A DNA stretch of 64,000 nt from Mya arenaria. Taxonomy: Eukaryota > Mollusca > Bivalvia > Myida > Myidae. The stretch spans positions 43,222,429-43,286,428 of the forward strand of contig NC_069130.1 in the NCBI RefSeq assembly GCF_026914265.1, given 5' to 3'. The position numbers and the translations under genes are program-made. The stretch's first letter is position 1. Every line of letters starts with the position of its first letter. The notes beneath the pieces are model-generated. The model had not been told where the DNA came from. It searched no databases and saw nothing but the letters and a program-made list of their open reading frames with translations. This document shows positions 1 to 9,331 of this stretch, piece after piece.

Positions 1-534
1 AATGTTTCCATTCTACAATTATCAATTAATACTAATTTTAAATTGTCTTCATAAAAATAACTTACAATGGGTTTTTACTATGATAATCCATTTGCGCCAT
101 AAGCGCCACGTTTTGTTGAAATAAGAAAATACAGCTTTGAAGTAATTATCATTTTTTGGAAAAAGGTTTTGTACATGTATGTTTTTTTCAAATGCAATTA
201 TCAGTTCATTAATGTGGACATATACAATACTGACTTACCAATTAACATTAATAAATGCATGGCCATATCACCATTATAAAATTCACTTTCAAAAACATTC
301 ACATAAATATATCCATAAATGTATTTAAATGAATAAACATAGAACAACAAATATAAACTACAATAAAACAAAAGAGAAACAGGCTGAGCCATCAAAATAC
401 ACCAGCAGTTAAGACACCAAAAATGGAAAGTGGACACAAATGCTCCACCATCTTTCATCAATAATGTTTGTACTTGGTTACAAACTACAAATTGTTGTAT
501 CACAGTATATGCACTTTGTCAAAATGCTAACATT

Positions 535-540
535 TTTATT
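535..540 (-). promoter_or_regulatory. Candidate polyadenylation signal of the melted/VEPH1-like gene
   Basis: AATAAA reads on the minus strand about 80 bases past the stop codon of the last exon of the melted/VEPH1-like gene. It is the first such hexamer downstream of the stop. The position is typical, but no downstream GU-rich element was tested. Confidence 0.45.
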
Positions 541-617
541 CATTCAGATATGTACATTTTGTTATAATTAAAGCAATTCTACATCTAAAGTTATGAAGAT
601 CTTAATATCACTGTCTA

Positions 618-898
618 TCACAGCGTGTGCACTGTGTCACAAATGCTATAACTTTGTATCGCGTACAGCAGATCGAGGTCTGGTTGGAATGGTTGGTATG
701 GTGACGTTTCCACAACAGTACACTCTCCGTCATTCTGAGCCTTGGCCACAGCTAGATGGATGCACTGTACCCAGGGCTCAATGTTTTGTTGGCCTTTTGC
801 CTTAAACACATAGTTCTGGTCTGTTGTGAAGATTTCAAACGCCTTAGGAATATCACGAATGCCTTTGCGAACAGCTTTCACACTCTGTATTTCTCGCA
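618..898 (-). CDS. VEPH1: VEPH1-like terminal exon: second half of PH domain and C-tail
   Basis: The acceptor is TTACCAG, just above 898. The exon encodes [15 protein letters not shown], then [18 protein letters not shown], then the C-terminal PH helix around [14 protein letters not shown], which carries the invariant PH Trp. A tail of roughly 35 residues follows and ends ...CDTVHTL at a stop at 618-620. The tail is not one I recognise from vertebrate VEPH1. Confidence 0.8.
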
Positions 899-3800
899 CT
901 GGTAACGTTTCTTTTCTCTATAGTGGAAAACATTTGTGTTATTATAAGATCTCCTACTGGAATAATTACAGCCAGGACAAGACAAAATGAAGGTATTTTC
1001 ACCTTGAATAAGTCCTTGACATGGAATTTTGACCAATGACCTTAACGTGTGACATTGACCTTTGACGAAAAGTCTTTGGTCTTGCACTTAACAGCAAGCT
1101 TCACATGATGAACATTTGTGACAAATCACTTAAAAATTACCAAGTGCATTATCAAGTTGGACTTACTGATGGACATACAACCGGACGCACTAACATACAC
1201 CTGGTTGACCGCCGTTGTGGTAACTATGTCTATCTCACTTCAAGCAGACACAACAAATACAGAGTGGAATAAAATCTCAAAGTGATATATGTTTCACCAT
1301 GCCCTTACCTTCAGCTAACACAATCTAATTCCAGTTAGACTTTGGAGTCACATAGGAATAAGTTCTAATGTCAGTTAAATTTAGGTTATATAAAGTGTTA
1401 CATATGGAATTACTTACCTGTAGGTCTAATGTGAGTTAAAATACAGTGAATATAAAGTGTAACATACCGAATCACTTTTGCTGTAAGTTATCTGGCTGCC
1501 GGAGAGAGTAAAGTATCGGGTCTTCCACCGCTTCAGAAACTTCCAGCGCCCTTTCTTCTCCTTCAACTGACCCTGTCCAGTAGAGAATAGTAAATATTAT
1601 ATCTTTAAATTATAAACAGCTGAGCCGTGACTGGGCTGCCAGCGGGCAGTAAAATCGGGCAAGATTCAAGTGTTCACAAACGATCATGCCTGGATCGCTA
1701 TCGTGCTTCAATCACCAGTACAATTAAAGTATGATTTAAAAATTCAAATATTTAAAAAACTGTTAACATACAGCAATGACTGGACTTCCATCAGGCATCA
1801 GCTCAGACATTTTCTCCGGGTGGTTACACATGAAGCAGGCCCAGTACTTGCGAGGGGCGTTAAACTCGAACACATCAAAGTATCGGTCACCATAGGAGCT
1901 CCTGAAGCAAGGCATCCTGGTCCTGGAAAATGTTTGGATAAGACTGCATTCAAATGGAGAGAACTTTTATGTATAATTTAGAATACGTTTTGGACACATA
2001 TATTTTTAGCAGTAACAGATATAAACACTTTTGATAAATTCTAATTGGATTTAAATAACATGCATATATATGCAAACCAAAGACATTCACATATATTTAC
2101 TTTATTTACCGCCAATACATGATCATTAGGGATGTTACCTTTGCTGATGGGAAGGATGAGGTGACAAGTGTGATATAGCCACTGTTTCCTTTCTCCGGGT
2201 AGAGCGCATCCCAGCAATGTTTAAGGCTGCTCACACTTAAATCCTGGCTTAACGCCGAGGCTGACTGGGCCTATAAATAGATAGAATGTCATACAGTATT
2301 TCTATTTATAGCCACCATTTCCTTTCTGCCAAGCAATGTTAACAGCTGCTCGTACATAAATCCTTCCGACTCTTAGCTGAGGCTGACTGGGCCTATAAAT
2401 AGATAGGAAGTCATGCAGTGTTGCTATCTATAGAGCTTAAATCCTGCTGGCCCAGGGTTGACGCTGACTCGGTCTATAAACAGATAGGATATCAAACAGT
2501 GTTGCTAACTGCTTCCCATATAAACAATTTGTGCCCTTTATTCCACACTGGAAATTGAGACGAAAATAGCGCTTATGTCTGCCGTCTGAAAATACATAAT
2601 TTAAACACTTAAATTTTGCAATAAAATACAATTTGGATTCATTTTACAAAATATCTATTTCCAACTTCTGGGCGTTAGTTGTGTTGTTTATTTGATTCCT
2701 GTTGATGGAGTTATATTTGGGGGCATGATTAATTGTGTACAACAAGCGACAGACAAAGTCCCCTCCATCACTATTTGCATAGACTGTCAAATTCCCCCAC
2801 CATCAATATTTGCATAGACTGTCAAATCCCCCCACCACCAATATTTGCATAGATGGTCAAATCCCCCACCACCAATATTTGCATAGATGGTCAAATCCCC
2901 ATCCACCAATATTTGCATTTACAGTCAAATACCCCCACCACCAATATTTGCATAGACGGTCAAATCCCCCACCACCAATATTTGCATAGACAGACACAAT
3001 ACCCCCCCACCAATATTTGCAAAGACAGACAAAATTCCCTCACCACCAATATTTGCATAGATGGTCAAATCCCCATCCACCAATATTTGCATAGATGGTC
3101 AAATCCCCATCCACTAATATTTGCATAGACTGTCAAATCCCCTCACCACCAATATTTGCATAGACTGTCAAATCCCCACACCACCAATATTTGCATAGAT
3201 GGTCAAATCCCCCCACCACCATTATTTGCATAGATGGTCAAATCCCCCCATCACCAATATTTGCATAGATGGTCAAATCCCCCCACCACCAATATTTGCA
3301 TAGATGGTCAAATCCCCCACCACCAATATTTGCATAGATGGTCAAATCCCTCCCCACCAATATTTGCATAGATGGTCAAATCCCCCACCACCAATATTTG
3401 CATAGATGGTCAAATCCCCCACCACCAATATTTGCATAGATGGTCAAATCCCCCATCACCAATATTTACATAGATGGTCAAATCCCCCACCACCAATATT
3501 TGCATAGACGGTCAAATCCCCCATCACCAATATTTGCATAGATGGTCAAATCCCTATCCACCAATATTTGCATTTACAGTCAAATACCCCCACCACCAAT
3601 ATTTACATAGACGTCAAATCCCCCCACCACCAATATTTGCATAGACGGTCAAATCCCCCACCACCAATATTTACATAGACAGACAAAATACCCCCCCCCC
3701 ACCAATATTTGCAAAGACAGACAAAATGCCCTCACCAGCAATATTGGTAAATAGGCAGACAAAATTCCCACCATTACCAAAATTTTGCATAGGCAGCCAA

Positions 3801-6800
3801 AACTCCCCCACCACAAATATTTGCATAGACCGTCAAATCTCTCCACCACCAATATGTGCATAGGTAGATATATACTCCACCACCAATATTTCAAAGGTGG
3901 ACAAATTCCCCCCACCATTATTTGCTAAGGCAGAAAAAGTTCTCCACCACCCCAATATGTTAACATTTATTGCATAACTTGTACTATATTTAGATGTTCA
4001 CATTCCTACTCACAAACAACTTAATAGATTGATTACCTACAACCTTGACTTTGTAGGTCATTGGAGAAATTGGTGGACTTGTTCTTTGTCCATTGAGGTG
4101 TATGGCCATACAACATATCCAATTTTACCCACAATGCCATATTTTGTACAAGGATGGGTCCTATCCGAGGCTATTCCATCTAATTACTTCCTATCAGACA
4201 ATTTACCGTGTCTTACTTATACCTTATCACAATTTGTGATTTTGCTTAAGTGTAACTACAATCCTTAATAAGTGCATATGGCGTACATGTTCAACATCTA
4301 CGAACTTGTCCTGCCTTACCCACAATGCTGCATTTGGCTGGTAGGGGAATCCTAGCGGAAAGACTGCTGATAAACTTCCTGATTGTGTCCATGTGTTTCT
4401 CGCAGAAGTGCTGAACACCATCTCGAAGTGGCTCAGGCTGGAAAAGGAGTTTGCCTAGTGTTAGCTTTTACTGAACTGTAAACAAGAGACCAATGGGTGT
4501 CTTGTGTTGGTTGTTATTCGTTCATCCAAACAAACGGCAATAAATGCCATTATCATTTAAGCAAGAGTTATCAATCTTGCTTCTCATTTGCATATTGTGT
4601 ATTATTTGAATTTGAAGAGTTTCGGAGTTTGAAAGAAAAATATCTTTTAGAAAATCATGATAAATTAATTTTGTTAATTAAAATCAAAATTAAGTATTAA
4701 ATTTGGTTTAATGAAATAATCTACTTCAGCTTGTTATGCATTAGCACTTTCTAGATAATTGTGGCCCATACCGGAAGTCCTGAACTGCTGTTCAGTGTGA
4801 GTGCGCTGTTAAAAGATGCTCTATCCAGGGTTGATGTCGGGCTGACAAATCGGTCACTCAGTGATCTCGAGTTGGCGATACTCGTTCTAATGTAATCAAA
4901 AACATTTGTGGTATGCACATACAGGTTTATAATTGAATAATGCTTTTTAAATGCCAGAAATTTATTGTATCTTGTTGTATAAAAGTGTTTTCTTTATTTT
5001 TGTCTTCACTCTTTTTAGTGAACGCTATCCTTGTCAGCGATAATACATTATACTAAAATATAGTTTTGGTTAATAAGTTATTTTCAAAGGCATGTGTCCT
5101 CCTTTCGCATACGATAAGAAAAGTACCAACCTTGATGATGGTGTGAGACTAAGCTGACTGGATGTGTTGCTGTGTGGGACTTGTTGTTGTTGTTGTTGCT
5201 GCTGCTGCTGTTGTTGCTGTCTCACACCAACGACATTACTGGGGTAGGCTGGGTTGCCAACAGTGATAATGGTCACTGTCCCTTCCTTCTGGCTGGATAC
5301 GGACCGCATCTCCTTTTGACCCGAGCTAGAGTAGAAATATGTGAGGTTGACAATTTAGGGGCAAACTTTAGGTTGATAAAGGGGCAACCTATAAGTTGAT
5401 AAAGGGGCGCCCTATAGGCTGATAAAGGGACACCCTATAAGTTGATAAAGGGGCACTATATATTCACTATAGGTTGATAAAGGGGCACTATATATTCACT
5501 ATAGGTTGATAAAGGGGCACTATATATTCACTATAGGTTGATAAAGGGGTACACTATAGGTTGATAAAGGGACACACCATATGTTGATAAAGGGACACAC
5601 TATAGGCTGATAAAGGGACACACTATAGGTTGATAAAGGGGCACACATAAGGTTGATAAAGGGACACACTATAGGCTGATAAAGGGACACACTATAGGTT
5701 GATAAAGGGACACACTATAGGCTGATAAAGGGACACACTATAGGCTGATAAAGGGACACACTATAGGTTGATAAAGGGACACACTATAGGTTGATAAAGG
5801 GACACACTATAGGTTGATAAAGGGGCACACTATAGGTTGATAAAGGGACACACTATAGGTTGATAAAGGGACAAACTATAGGTTGATAAAGGGACACACT
5901 ATAGGTTGATAAAGGGACACACTATAGGTTGATAAAGGGACACACTATAGGTTGATAAAGGGACACACTATAGGTTGATAAAGGGACACACCATATGTTG
6001 ATAAAGGGACACACTATATAGGTTGATAAAGGGACACACTATAGGTTGATAAAGGGACACACTATAGGTTGATAAAGGGACACACTATAGGTTGATAAAG
6101 GGACAAACTATAGGTTGATAAAGGGACACACTATAGGTTGATAAAGGGACACACTATAGGTTGATAAAGGGACACACTATAGGTTGATAAAGGGACACAC
6201 TATAGGTTGATAAAGGGGAGGGACACACTATAGGTTGATTAAGGGACACACTATTTGTTGATGTAGGGACACCCTATAGGTTGAAGGTCAGAATATATGT
6301 TAATAAAGTGGCAAACTATAAAATATAAAGGGGCACACTACATAAATATATATATATATAAATAATATTGATTGAGGGCATACTATAGGTTGTTAAAAGG
6401 ATACAATATAAGTTGACATGCACTTCAGACTGCTCAGAATCATGGCCAGTAAAGCTTTGGACTAAAATATCAGGCTGACTTAATATATCCGATACACATG
6501 TCTTGACTTACACTTCAGACTGTTCATAATCATGGCCAGTAAAGCTTTAGACTAAAATATCAGGCTGACTTAATATATCCAGAACACATGTCTTGACTTA
6601 CAATTTAGACTGTTTGTAATCATAGCCCCAGGTCTGGAAAGCTTTTGACTTAAGTTTTGACTTAAGTTTCAAGCTGAATTAATAAAATTCGGTACACATA
6701 CTACTTTTTACTGTCATCCTTCAGTTGATGGACAAGGATTCGCACACTGCTAGATCCACTCTGGGACAGGCGACTGATCTCCTGCATGTGGTCAGCCAAT

Positions 6801-7257
6801 AGACTGTGGTGTATCAAGCCCTGAAAATACATGACGCTTTGTCTGTAAACCATTGGAAATGTATACCTGAGGTTGTAACCATCCCACCAGTTTGTGTATC
6901 ATCATCTCACATACACAAAAGAATGGTTGTAATTTAAAATGGTCTTATATTTAAATATGACGTATGCAGTAAATGATGTCATAATGAAGCCCCCATGCCT
7001 TCACATGACTGTATTGAAGGTCATAAAGATAAATGAATATTCATTTTTTATTTTTCTATAAAATGCAAGGTGATGAAAAAGGTTCAGAAGAGACCTATAT
7101 TTTCTTGTTGCAGTTGACATAGTGTTATATAATATAATGAAACAAAGCCAAGCAGAATTTAGTTGTGTGTTACCTGCAGGAAGACCACAAGAGAGGCCTG
7201 GTCAGACAAACCAGACAACAGGCTGACCAGATAACCCTTTGTCCTCACGGCGTGTGG
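618..7257 (-). CDS. VEPH1: melted/VEPH1-like PH-domain protein, C-terminal ten exons
   Basis: Melted (fly) and VEPH1 (vertebrate) are membrane-associated adaptor proteins that bind phosphoinositides through a C-terminal PH domain and modulate insulin/TOR, FoxO and TGF-beta signalling. I read these exons on the minus strand, in transcription order: 7257-7174, 6820-6705, 5325-5131, 4886-4772, 4437-4320, 2270-2110, 1922-1772, 1572-1468, 1200-1167, 898-618. Each has a usable acceptor and GT donor, and phases join everywhere except between 4320 and 2270, where one small exon is missing from my model. Visible landmarks are [12 protein letters not shown], a 13-residue poly[42 protein letters not shown], the PH start [18 protein letters not shown] and the PH end [18 protein letters not shown]. 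The N-terminal helical-repeat half of the family was not found in the window. The identity rests on recalled family motifs, not on an alignment. Confidence 0.82.
1167..1200 (-). CDS. VEPH1: VEPH1-like 34-nt exon inside the PH domain
   Basis: This short exon has a CAACCAG acceptor and a GTAAGT donor. It encodes [11 protein letters not shown] and then completes a Met codon with the next exon. I inferred it because the exons ending at 1468 and starting at 898 differ by one base in phase, and 34 nt is exactly what restores the frame. The joined text CMSIMREIQSV resembles the position of the PH 'PIEL..VQSV' strand in the family. Confidence 0.6.
1310..1470 (-). repeat. Two-copy tandem duplication in a VEPH1-like intron
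   Basis: Two related copies of a segment of about 75 bp (TCTAATGTCAGTTAAAT.../TCTAATGTGAGTTAAAA..., both followed by TATAAAGTGT(T/A)ACATA) sit just downstream of the PH exon donor. Each carries donor-like TTAC motifs for the minus strand. Confidence 0.5.
1468..1572 (-). CDS. VEPH1: VEPH1-like exon: start of PH domain
   Basis: The exon is 35 codons in phase 0 on both sides. It reads [17 protein letters not shown] and [18 protein letters not shown]: the first two PH beta strands, with the basic residues that bind phosphoinositide head groups. The acceptor is GGACAG and the donor GTATGT. Confidence 0.82.
1772..1922 (-). CDS. VEPH1: VEPH1-like exon with the [10 protein letters not shown] motif
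   Basis: The exon encodes [19 protein letters not shown] and [18 protein letters not shown], then [13 protein letters not shown]. This block lies directly before the PH domain in the melted/VEPH1 family. The acceptor is TTTTCCAG and the donor GTATGT. The first base completes a codon begun in the exon ending at 2110. Confidence 0.8.
2110..2270 (-). CDS. VEPH1: VEPH1-like exon with the [12 protein letters not shown] motif
   Basis: The exon encodes [15 protein letters not shown], then [18 protein letters not shown] and [20 protein letters not shown], ending in phase 2 at a GTAAATA donor. An earlier GTAACA donor (after SAK) would break the frame with the next exon, so the longer form is preferred. 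The acceptor and first part of this exon are partly repeated twice in the upstream intron (2290-2510). Confidence 0.75.
2170..2510 (-). repeat. Threefold duplication of an exon's acceptor end
   Basis: The motif CTGACTGGGCCTATAAATAG and its flanks occur at the true exon edge (about 2261-2280) and again near 2381-2402, with a more diverged third copy near 2463-2482. The second copy also repeats part of the exon body (TTTCCTTTCT...GCAATGTT...GCTGCTC). The extra copies are degenerate and their frames are not open across. Confidence 0.65.
2755..3960. repeat. Minisatellite of about 34 bp containing the POU octamer
   Basis: This is a tandem array of about 35 units of the form ACCACCAATATTTGCATAGA plus TGGTCAAATCCCCC, in an intron of the VEPH1-like gene. 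Units are highly similar in the middle and decay towards 3700-3960. Most units contain ATTTGCAT, the reverse complement of the POU octamer ATGCAAAT. The apparent open frames across it are a by-product of the repeat. Confidence 0.9.
4320..4437 (-). CDS. VEPH1: VEPH1-like exon with the [10 protein letters not shown] motif
   Basis: The exon encodes [20 protein letters not shown] and then [19 protein letters not shown]. The acceptor is TTTTCCAG and the donor GTAAGG, leaving phase 1. The next exon I can identify (2270) starts in phase 0, so an exon with a length of 2 mod 3 is expected between them. Confidence 0.75.
4772..4886 (-). CDS. VEPH1: VEPH1-like Ser-rich linker exon
   Basis: The exon encodes [20 protein letters not shown] and then [18 protein letters not shown], a low-complexity Ser/Thr-rich linker of the kind seen in the middle of this protein family. 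Only one of three frames is open, and it joins both neighbouring exons in phase. The donor is GTATGG. Confidence 0.65.
5131..5325 (-). CDS. VEPH1: VEPH1-like exon with polyglutamine tract
   Basis: The exon encodes [17 protein letters not shown], then [17 protein letters not shown], a run of 13 Gln made of mixed CAG and CAA codons, and [16 protein letters not shown]. The acceptor is CTCTAG and the donor GTTGGT. The first and last codons are split and complete correctly with the neighbouring exons. The polyQ codon mixture suggests it is not a freshly expanded pure CAG run. Confidence 0.72.
5345..6400. repeat. 23-bp minisatellite containing TGATAA
   Basis: About 40 units of AGGTTGATAAAGGGACACAC plus TAT lie in the intron between the polyQ exon and the GLIHH exon. 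Early units are variable, including a 36-bp variant (5440-5540). The central units are almost identical, pointing to recent homogenisation. Each unit has a WGATAR match (TGATAA). Confidence 0.9.
6410..6700. repeat. Tandem duplication of about 85 bp, 2-3 copies
   Basis: The segment CAGACTG(C/T)TCA...AATCATGGCCAGTAAAGCTTT...AATATATCC...ACACATGTCTTGACTTACA occurs twice, with a third partial copy ending just before the donor of the VEPH1-like exon at 6705. Confidence 0.65.
6705..6820 (-). CDS. VEPH1: VEPH1-like exon with the [12 protein letters not shown] motif
   Basis: The exon encodes [20 protein letters not shown] and then [18 protein letters not shown], with a phase-2 end. The acceptor is ATTTTCAG. 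The GTAGTA donor is weak, and another GT lies ten bases upstream, but only this one keeps the reading frame into the next exon. Confidence 0.72.
7174..7257 (-). CDS. VEPH1: VEPH1-like exon, most upstream one identified
   Basis: The exon is 28 codons in phase 0 on both sides and encodes [20 protein letters not shown] and then ASLVVFLQ. The acceptor is TTTCAG and the donor GTAACA. Exons further 5' (the N-terminal ARM/HEAT-like part in the family) were not recognised before the next gene. Confidence 0.7.
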
Positions 7258-7609
7258 CTGAAATAAAAGAATAATATAATTAACTGTATGATGCAGGATT
7301 GCAATATTTATTGGTATGAAACCTGTAATGACCAACAGAATAGCTTTGTTTAAAGTCGAAGTGCACGTGAAATCAAGCTGTTTCCACTCCTTTTAACAAT
7401 TCTAAATTTAAAATAGTTTTTTATGGTAATTAACAGTACAAATGTCGTCTCATGTTCAGCTATAATTGAACCAACCATTAGCTCCCACAATATGCATGTA
7501 CAATTGCAACTGCTTATGCTGAAAAATCAACTACTTAACCTGTGAGCACAGTGCCGATTCTGCCGAATGTGCATTACTGCATAACTTGACAATATATTGG
7601 TAAACAAAT

Positions 7610-8690
7610 GAATATCAAACCATTTGCCATGGAAACTACTTAACCTCAAGACAGTGTCAACACTACTTAAACATATGATTTTGAATCCAGTTGCCATAGT
7701 AAACCCAGCATTAAAACAGTGCACCTGCACCCCAAGCACTGCCTCAATTCAACCTGTTGCCATGGTAACCAATACATCCATTGAGACGGCGCCGATTCAG
7801 TAAGCACTGCTTGTATTTAAAGTGTTGCCATGATAACTACTAAACCTTCCACTGAGACAGTGCCAACACCTTAAGCAATTGTATTTAACTGGTTGCCATG
7901 GTAGCCATTAAACCCAACAATTGAGACAATGCCAACAACTGAAGCACTGCTTTTTTGCTATCTAACCAGTAGCCATTGGTACAATTAAACCTACCATTGA
8001 GACAGAGCTGACACATAAAGCATTGCTTGTATTTGATCTCTTACCATGTAACTACTAAACTTTCCAAGTAAACCGACTTCTTTAGCACTGTTTGTATTTA
8101 ACTGGTTGCCATGGTAACAACTAAACCCTCAAATGAGACAGTGAACCGACTTCTTTAGCACTGCTTGTATTGAACTAGTTGCCATCTTAACTACTTAACC
8201 TTCCAATGAGACAGTGAAACGACTTCTTTAGCACTGCTTGTATTTAACTGGTCGCCATGGAAATTACTAAACCTTCCAATGAGACAGTGAAACGACTGCT
8301 TTAGCACTGCTTGTATTTAACTGGTCGCCATGGAAACTACTAAACCTTCCAATGAGACTTTGCACCGACTGCTTTAGCACTGCTTGTATTTAACTGGTCG
8401 CCATGGAAATTACTAAACCTTCCAATGAGACTTTGCACCGACTTCTTTAGCACTGCTTGTATTTAACTGGTCGCCATGGAAACTACTAAACCTTCCAATG
8501 AGACTTTGCACCGACTGCTTTAGCACTGCTTGTATTTAACTGGTTGCCATGGTAACTACTATACCTTCCAATGAGACAGTGAACCGACTGCTTTAGCACT
8601 GCTTGTATTTAACTGGTTGCCATGGAAACTACTAAACATTACAATGAGACTTTGCACCTACTGCTTTAGCACTGCTTGTATTATCTGGAT
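7610..8690. repeat. Minisatellite of about 72 bp
   Basis: About 14 units built on GTTGCCATGGTAACTACTAA, ACCTTCCAATGAGACAGTG and GACTGCTTTAGCACTGCTTG. Copies at 8100-8690 are close to identical, while those at 7610-8050 are diverged. It lies upstream of the first identified VEPH1-like exon. Confidence 0.85.
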
Positions 8691-8983
8691 TTTGGAACAC
8701 ATGATACAGGGGCGGTTTAAGGAATTTACTTTAAAGGGGGTGTTACTTAGGGCATAACTCTTTGTCATGCACCCCTCCCTCGGAAACGATTATTCATTGC
8801 ATAAACTGTTTGAATAGGGGTTTGGGGTTACTCCCTCAAGCAATTTATTATCATTCGTATTTAGAAATGGTGCATTTTTAACGTATATAATAACTTTTTT
8901 CCTCCCATTGTAAATTAAAAGGTAATCTTGAAACAGTTTAGAGGGGACGCGCGAAGTATGTCACATGTAGACGTAGGTATTAA

Positions 8984-9327
8984 AGCTGCACTCTCACAGA
9001 TTGACAAATTTGACAACTTTATCATTTTTTGTCTCGGAATTAGCTGATTTTGACGTCAGTGTTTTCAAATCAGTAAGCTAGGATAACACACAATATGAAA
9101 TATCTCAATTGTTTGGGAAACTGCCGAAATTTCCTTTTTGTTTAAAAGCGTTAGTAACGCCCTTAGTCATAAAATATCAATTTTAGAGCGTAAATATTAA
9201 AAACTGCGATCTGATTTTATCAGCAGTCTTATATCACCAGTTTTCAGAAATTTTTAAGCAAAATTTTGCTCATTCCAAGACAAAAAATGAAATGTTGTCA
9301 AAACGTTCAATCTGTGAGAGTGCAGCT
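8984..9327. mobile_element. MITE with TIR AGCTGCACTCTCACAGATT and TTAA target sites
   Basis: This 344-bp element begins AGCTGCACTCTCACAGATTG and ends with the inverted copy AATCTGTGAGAGTGCAGCT-like. It is flanked by TTAA on both sides, the target duplication of piggyBac-type elements. No coding capacity. The same family recurs at 41662, 43690, 51102 and 58611. Confidence 0.75.
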
Positions 9328-9331
9328 TTAA

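Noticed and set aside
2853-3918. Open frames of about 90 codons on both strands in the octamer minisatellite
   Set aside because: They are produced by the repeat period and C-rich content and contain only the repeat translation.
5172-5399. Plus-strand polyLeu open frame
   Set aside because: It is the antisense shadow of the polyQ exon of the VEPH1-like gene.
5345-6400. CRISPR-like array of 23-bp repeats
   Set aside because: There are no unique spacers: units follow each other directly. The setting is an intron of an animal gene, so it is a minisatellite.
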